Source of the DNA: Pseudomonadota bacterium
Lineage (GTDB): Bacteria; Desulfobacterota; JADFVX01
Direction of reading: 5' to 3'
Assembly: GCA_015222555.1 (NCBI GenBank)
Contig: JADFVM010000079.1
Span: 1 to 17,074 of the forward strand
Length of the DNA: 17,074 nt
The position numbers were made by a program, and so were the translations under genes. The first letter of the stretch is position 1. Each line of letters begins with the position of its first letter. Below the pieces are notes generated by a model. The model was not told the DNA's origin, did no database searches, and worked only from the letters and a program-made list of their open reading frames with translations. Shown here piece by piece: positions 15,475 through 17,074 of the stretch.

Positions 15475-15948
15475 ATGAAAAGAACTTTAACTACAGTGGC
15501 AGCTATTACATTTTTCGCAGTAGCTATTTCCTTTGCGGCAGACCATGAGAAGATGCATGAGTTGATGATGAAACAGGGCGGGCCAAAGGCTGACGAAAGG
15601 AGAGAATTAACTATGCATGATCCTATGAAGGTAATGCATAAAGGGATGATGCGCCAGCACTTGGACACCTTAAGTGAGATTACTTCTGCACTAGCTGTAA
15701 ATAACCTAAAGGAGGCAGCGGATATAGCGAGAACGAATCTGGGCTGGAGCAAGGAGAGAGGAGAGCAGTGTTCAGTCTTCGAACCGGATAAAGATGGGTC
15801 AGATTTCACAAAACTAAGTACAGCAATGCACAAGCAGGCTGACAAACTGGCTGATGCCGCCGAGGCAGGAAACAGGGATAAGACTTTAACAGCACTGTCC
15901 GAGCTGATAACCAGATGCAATGACTGTCACAAAATATTCAGGCACTAG
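15475..15948 (+). CDS. Periplasmic cytochrome c'-like protein, Met/His-rich N-terminal part
   Basis: 157 residues. A Sec signal peptide (about 1-21, cleavage after ISFA) sends it to the periplasm. The mature part is helical and carries one heme c site, CNDCH (148-152), six residues from the C-terminus, the layout of the four-helix cytochrome c' group. Residues 22-62 contain eight Met and five His (HEKMHELMMK and the MHDPMKVMHKGMM stretch). These could bind a metal or supply an axial ligand. Family proteins bind NO or CO or carry electrons; which applies here cannot be told. ATG 15475 has GGGAGGA about 6 nt upstream and a recognisable promoter. The convergent CcmH-like gene fits a need for heme attachment. 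Confidence 0.82.
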   Translation: MKRTLTTVAAITFFAVAISFAADHEKMHELMMKQGGPKADERRELTMHDPMKVMHKGMMRQHLDTLSEITSALAVNNLKEAADIARTNLGWSKERGEQCSVFEPDKDGSDFTKLSTAMHKQADKLADAAEAGNRDKTLTALSELITRCNDCHKIFRH

Positions 15949-16047
15949 GAACTTGTCCGCACAGAAATATCGACAACAAACATCTATTTTTTACGAGAAG
16001 TATACATTTTTTATTGCCGTATTAGGAGATTCTTTTAAAGAGGCTTT

Positions 16048-16536
16048 TCAATCAATTTCTTTCAGTTCTCGCTCGATCCGTTTCGATGTTTCCTCGTCAA
16101 TATCATCGTCAGCCGGGCCGGCTGCTGAGGCGCCTTTTAGATACTTTGGGCGGGAGCCTACCCATATTTTTATGATAACTGCAATGACGACAAATCCAAA
16201 GAGAAGGGAAATAACAGGTATCCAGACGGACAGGCGGTTAAAACCGGTTTGCGGCGGACTCGATAGGATTTCGAGGCCATACTTTTCGATATAATGATCC
16301 AATATTTCTTGTCGAGTTTTCCCCACAGCCAACATCTTTCGAATATCAACTTTCATCTCATTGGCTATAGGGGAAGAGTGCACTGACACTTGTTGCACCA
16401 TACAGCATGGAGCAATCAATTCGGTCTCAATCTTCTTGGCCACGACTTCCAATTCCGGGCTTAATGCCTTGCCATAAACTGTTCCTGTGACTGAAAATAT
16501 CAGCAGCAGAACCAGGTAAAATTCAAATCGCTTCAT
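16048..16536 (-). CDS. ccmH: CcmH-like cytochrome c maturation protein with Cys-Cys in place of CxxC
   Basis: 162 residues: a signal sequence (about 1-22), a periplasmic helical domain, one membrane segment at about 104-126, and a charged cytoplasmic tail. In system I maturation CcmH helps reduce apocytochrome cysteines and hand them to the CcmF heme ligase. The domain fits the family: IAPCCMVQQVSVHSSPIANE, then IRKMLAVGKTRQEILDHYIEKYGLEIL. The usual LRCxxCQNQ motif is APCCMVQQ here, so the cysteines are adjacent (Cys44, Cys45). ATG 16536 is chosen over 16581 because AAGGAT lies about 6 nt upstream and a proper signal peptide follows. No other ccm genes are in the window, so it may act with genes elsewhere. 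Confidence 0.8.
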   Translation of the reverse strand: MKRFEFYLVLLLIFSVTGTVYGKALSPELEVVAKKIETELIAPCCMVQQVSVHSSPIANEMKVDIRKMLAVGKTRQEILDHYIEKYGLEILSSPPQTGFNRLSVWIPVISLLFGFVVIAVIIKIWVGSRPKYLKGASAAGPADDDIDEETSKRIERELKEID

Positions 16537-16615
16537 ATAAAATCCTTTCCAATAATTTCTCTTGCTAAACGTTACCATCATAGATATAGACTACCCAAAA
16601 GCCAGGACATTTTAA

Positions 16616-16771
16616 ATGACTGTATTCTTGCAACTCATGCTCTTGATAGCTGGGAATATTCTATCAGCCTACGGGATCAGTGAAAAAACTGGAGTTCCCA
16701 GCAGCAATGAGATTTCCAAAGGTGAAAATGAGGCAATTATCTTGATGTATATTATGACAAAATATATTTAA
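16616..16771 (+). CDS. Possible 51-residue small protein with a hydrophobic N-terminus
   Basis: The ATG at 16616 is preceded by AGGA with 8-nt spacing and by an in-frame TAA directly upstream, so it cannot be the tail of a longer gene. The product begins MTVFLQLMLLIAGNILSAYG, a short hydrophobic stretch, followed by a polar middle (EKTGVPSSNEISKGENE) and a hydrophobic end (ILMYIMTKYI). It reads divergently from the CcmH-like gene. No family is recognised, and it may be chance. Confidence 0.25.
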   Translation: MTVFLQLMLLIAGNILSAYGISEKTGVPSSNEISKGENEAIILMYIMTKYI

Positions 16772-16936
16772 AAAAGTTTGTAGATTTATCAGGAAAGTGG
16801 CTATGAAGAAGTGTATGTTGAATAAAATTTAGCAGGTCTCGTGAGCTATGGGCAAAACTTTATTGATGATTAACGGAAGAAATGTTGTAGAAGTAAGGAT
16901 GTCTGAAAATCGTACTTTCAGGAAGTAAGCATTGAG

Positions 16937-16986
16937 GACTACACCTACAACTAAACAAATCTGAAGAGAGGATTTTTTGAGGATTA
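16937..16986. repeat. Dispersed repeat, copy B
   Basis: Shares TACACCTAC (16940), TGAAGA (16962) and TTTGAGGATTA (16976) with copy A, with the block spacings changed by only 2 nt. It is flanked by ACTTTCAGG (16914) and TTGAAAGTGAG (16991), which are partly inverted with respect to each other. Confidence 0.6.
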
Positions 16987-17043
16987 TCAGTTGAAAGTGA
17001 GCATATTTTCCTTACATAAAATAAGTATTCACCTAAGTCCGGC

Positions 17044-17070
17044 AAGCTCCTAGGGAAGGAGCAGCTTTTT
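17044..17070 (+). terminator. Possible intrinsic terminator at the window edge
   Basis: GCTCCT (17046-17051) pairs with AGGAGC (17057-17062) across a 5-nt loop, followed within 4 nt by TTTTT (17066-17070). The stem is short. No confident plus-strand gene lies upstream. Confidence 0.35.
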
Positions 17071-17074
17071 CATC

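Larger units (their letters stand above)
16537..17074. other. Right-end interval, largely non-coding
   Basis: It contains the 5' flank of the CcmH-like gene, a possible 51-residue ORF (16616-16771), the second copy of the dispersed repeat, short ACTTTCA/TGAAAGT inverted words around that repeat, and a terminator-like hairpin at the edge. Nothing else was recognised. Confidence 0.5.

Noticed and set aside
15447..15920. 157-codon minus-strand frame opposite the cytochrome c'-like gene
   Set aside because: It is Ser/Ala/Leu-rich antisense of a gene with signal peptide, promoter, ribosome site and heme motif.
15920..16294. 124-codon plus-strand frame opposite the CcmH-like gene
   Set aside because: Antisense to a recognisable CcmH-like domain with its membrane segment; no ribosome site.
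16860..17045. 61-codon minus-strand frame at the right end
   Set aside because: No recognised domain, no ribosome site, and it crosses the dispersed repeat.

Overview
The window looks like chromosomal DNA of a Gram-negative, exopolysaccharide-forming bacterium, most likely a deltaproteobacterium (Desulfobacterota). This placement is an inference from gene content: an Omp85 outer-membrane protein, a VPEP/PEP-CTERM exosortase substrate, a CcmH-like cytochrome c maturation protein, a c'-type cytochrome and an RNase G paired with a DUF2344 radical SAM protein. No rRNA or other decisive marker is present.

Layout. Positions 1-5125 (minus strand) read as one operon: a short single-POTRA Omp85 protein, a B12-binding/radical SAM/DUF2344 fusion protein, and RNase G, which runs off the left edge. 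Divergent to it is rph-rdgB (5244-6561, plus), overlapping by 38 nt and driven by a good sigma-70 promoter, followed by tRNA-Pro(TGG) and tRNA-Arg(TCT). Next is a divergent DAHP synthase (7112-8224, plus). A perfect 17-bp bidirectional terminator separates it from a minus-strand PEP-CTERM gene that carries one in-frame amber codon. mgsA (methylglyoxal synthase, minus) follows, then about 0.5 kb of AT-rich non-coding DNA and a frameshifted, truncated IS4-type transposase relic (10442-10791).

Positions 11031-12342 (minus) form a compact transcription unit with a clear promoter, a predicted outer-membrane protein, ssb and an intrinsic terminator. Upstream lies a 723-residue fusion of a trehalase-like (alpha/alpha)6 glycoside hydrolase with a DUF547 domain (12455-14626, minus), then trmO (14832-15326, minus). 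Divergent to trmO is a secreted Met/His-rich cytochrome c'-like protein (15475-15948, plus), convergent with a CcmH-like gene whose usual CxxC is an adjacent Cys-Cys pair (16048-16536, minus). The right end (16537-17074) is mostly non-coding. It holds a possible 51-residue ORF, a second copy of a roughly 50-bp dispersed repeat also found at 14751-14800, and a terminator-like hairpin.

Most genes are housekeeping: RNA processing and tRNA maturation (rng, rph, trmO, tRNAs), nucleotide-pool cleaning (rdgB), DNA maintenance (ssb) and central metabolism (aroF-like, mgsA). I see no CRISPR array, prophage, toxin-antitoxin pair or recognisable defence system. The items most worth a second look are the hydrolase-DUF547 fusion, the amber-interrupted PEP-CTERM gene, the dispersed repeat, the altered active site of the DAHP synthase and the Cys-Cys CcmH variant.
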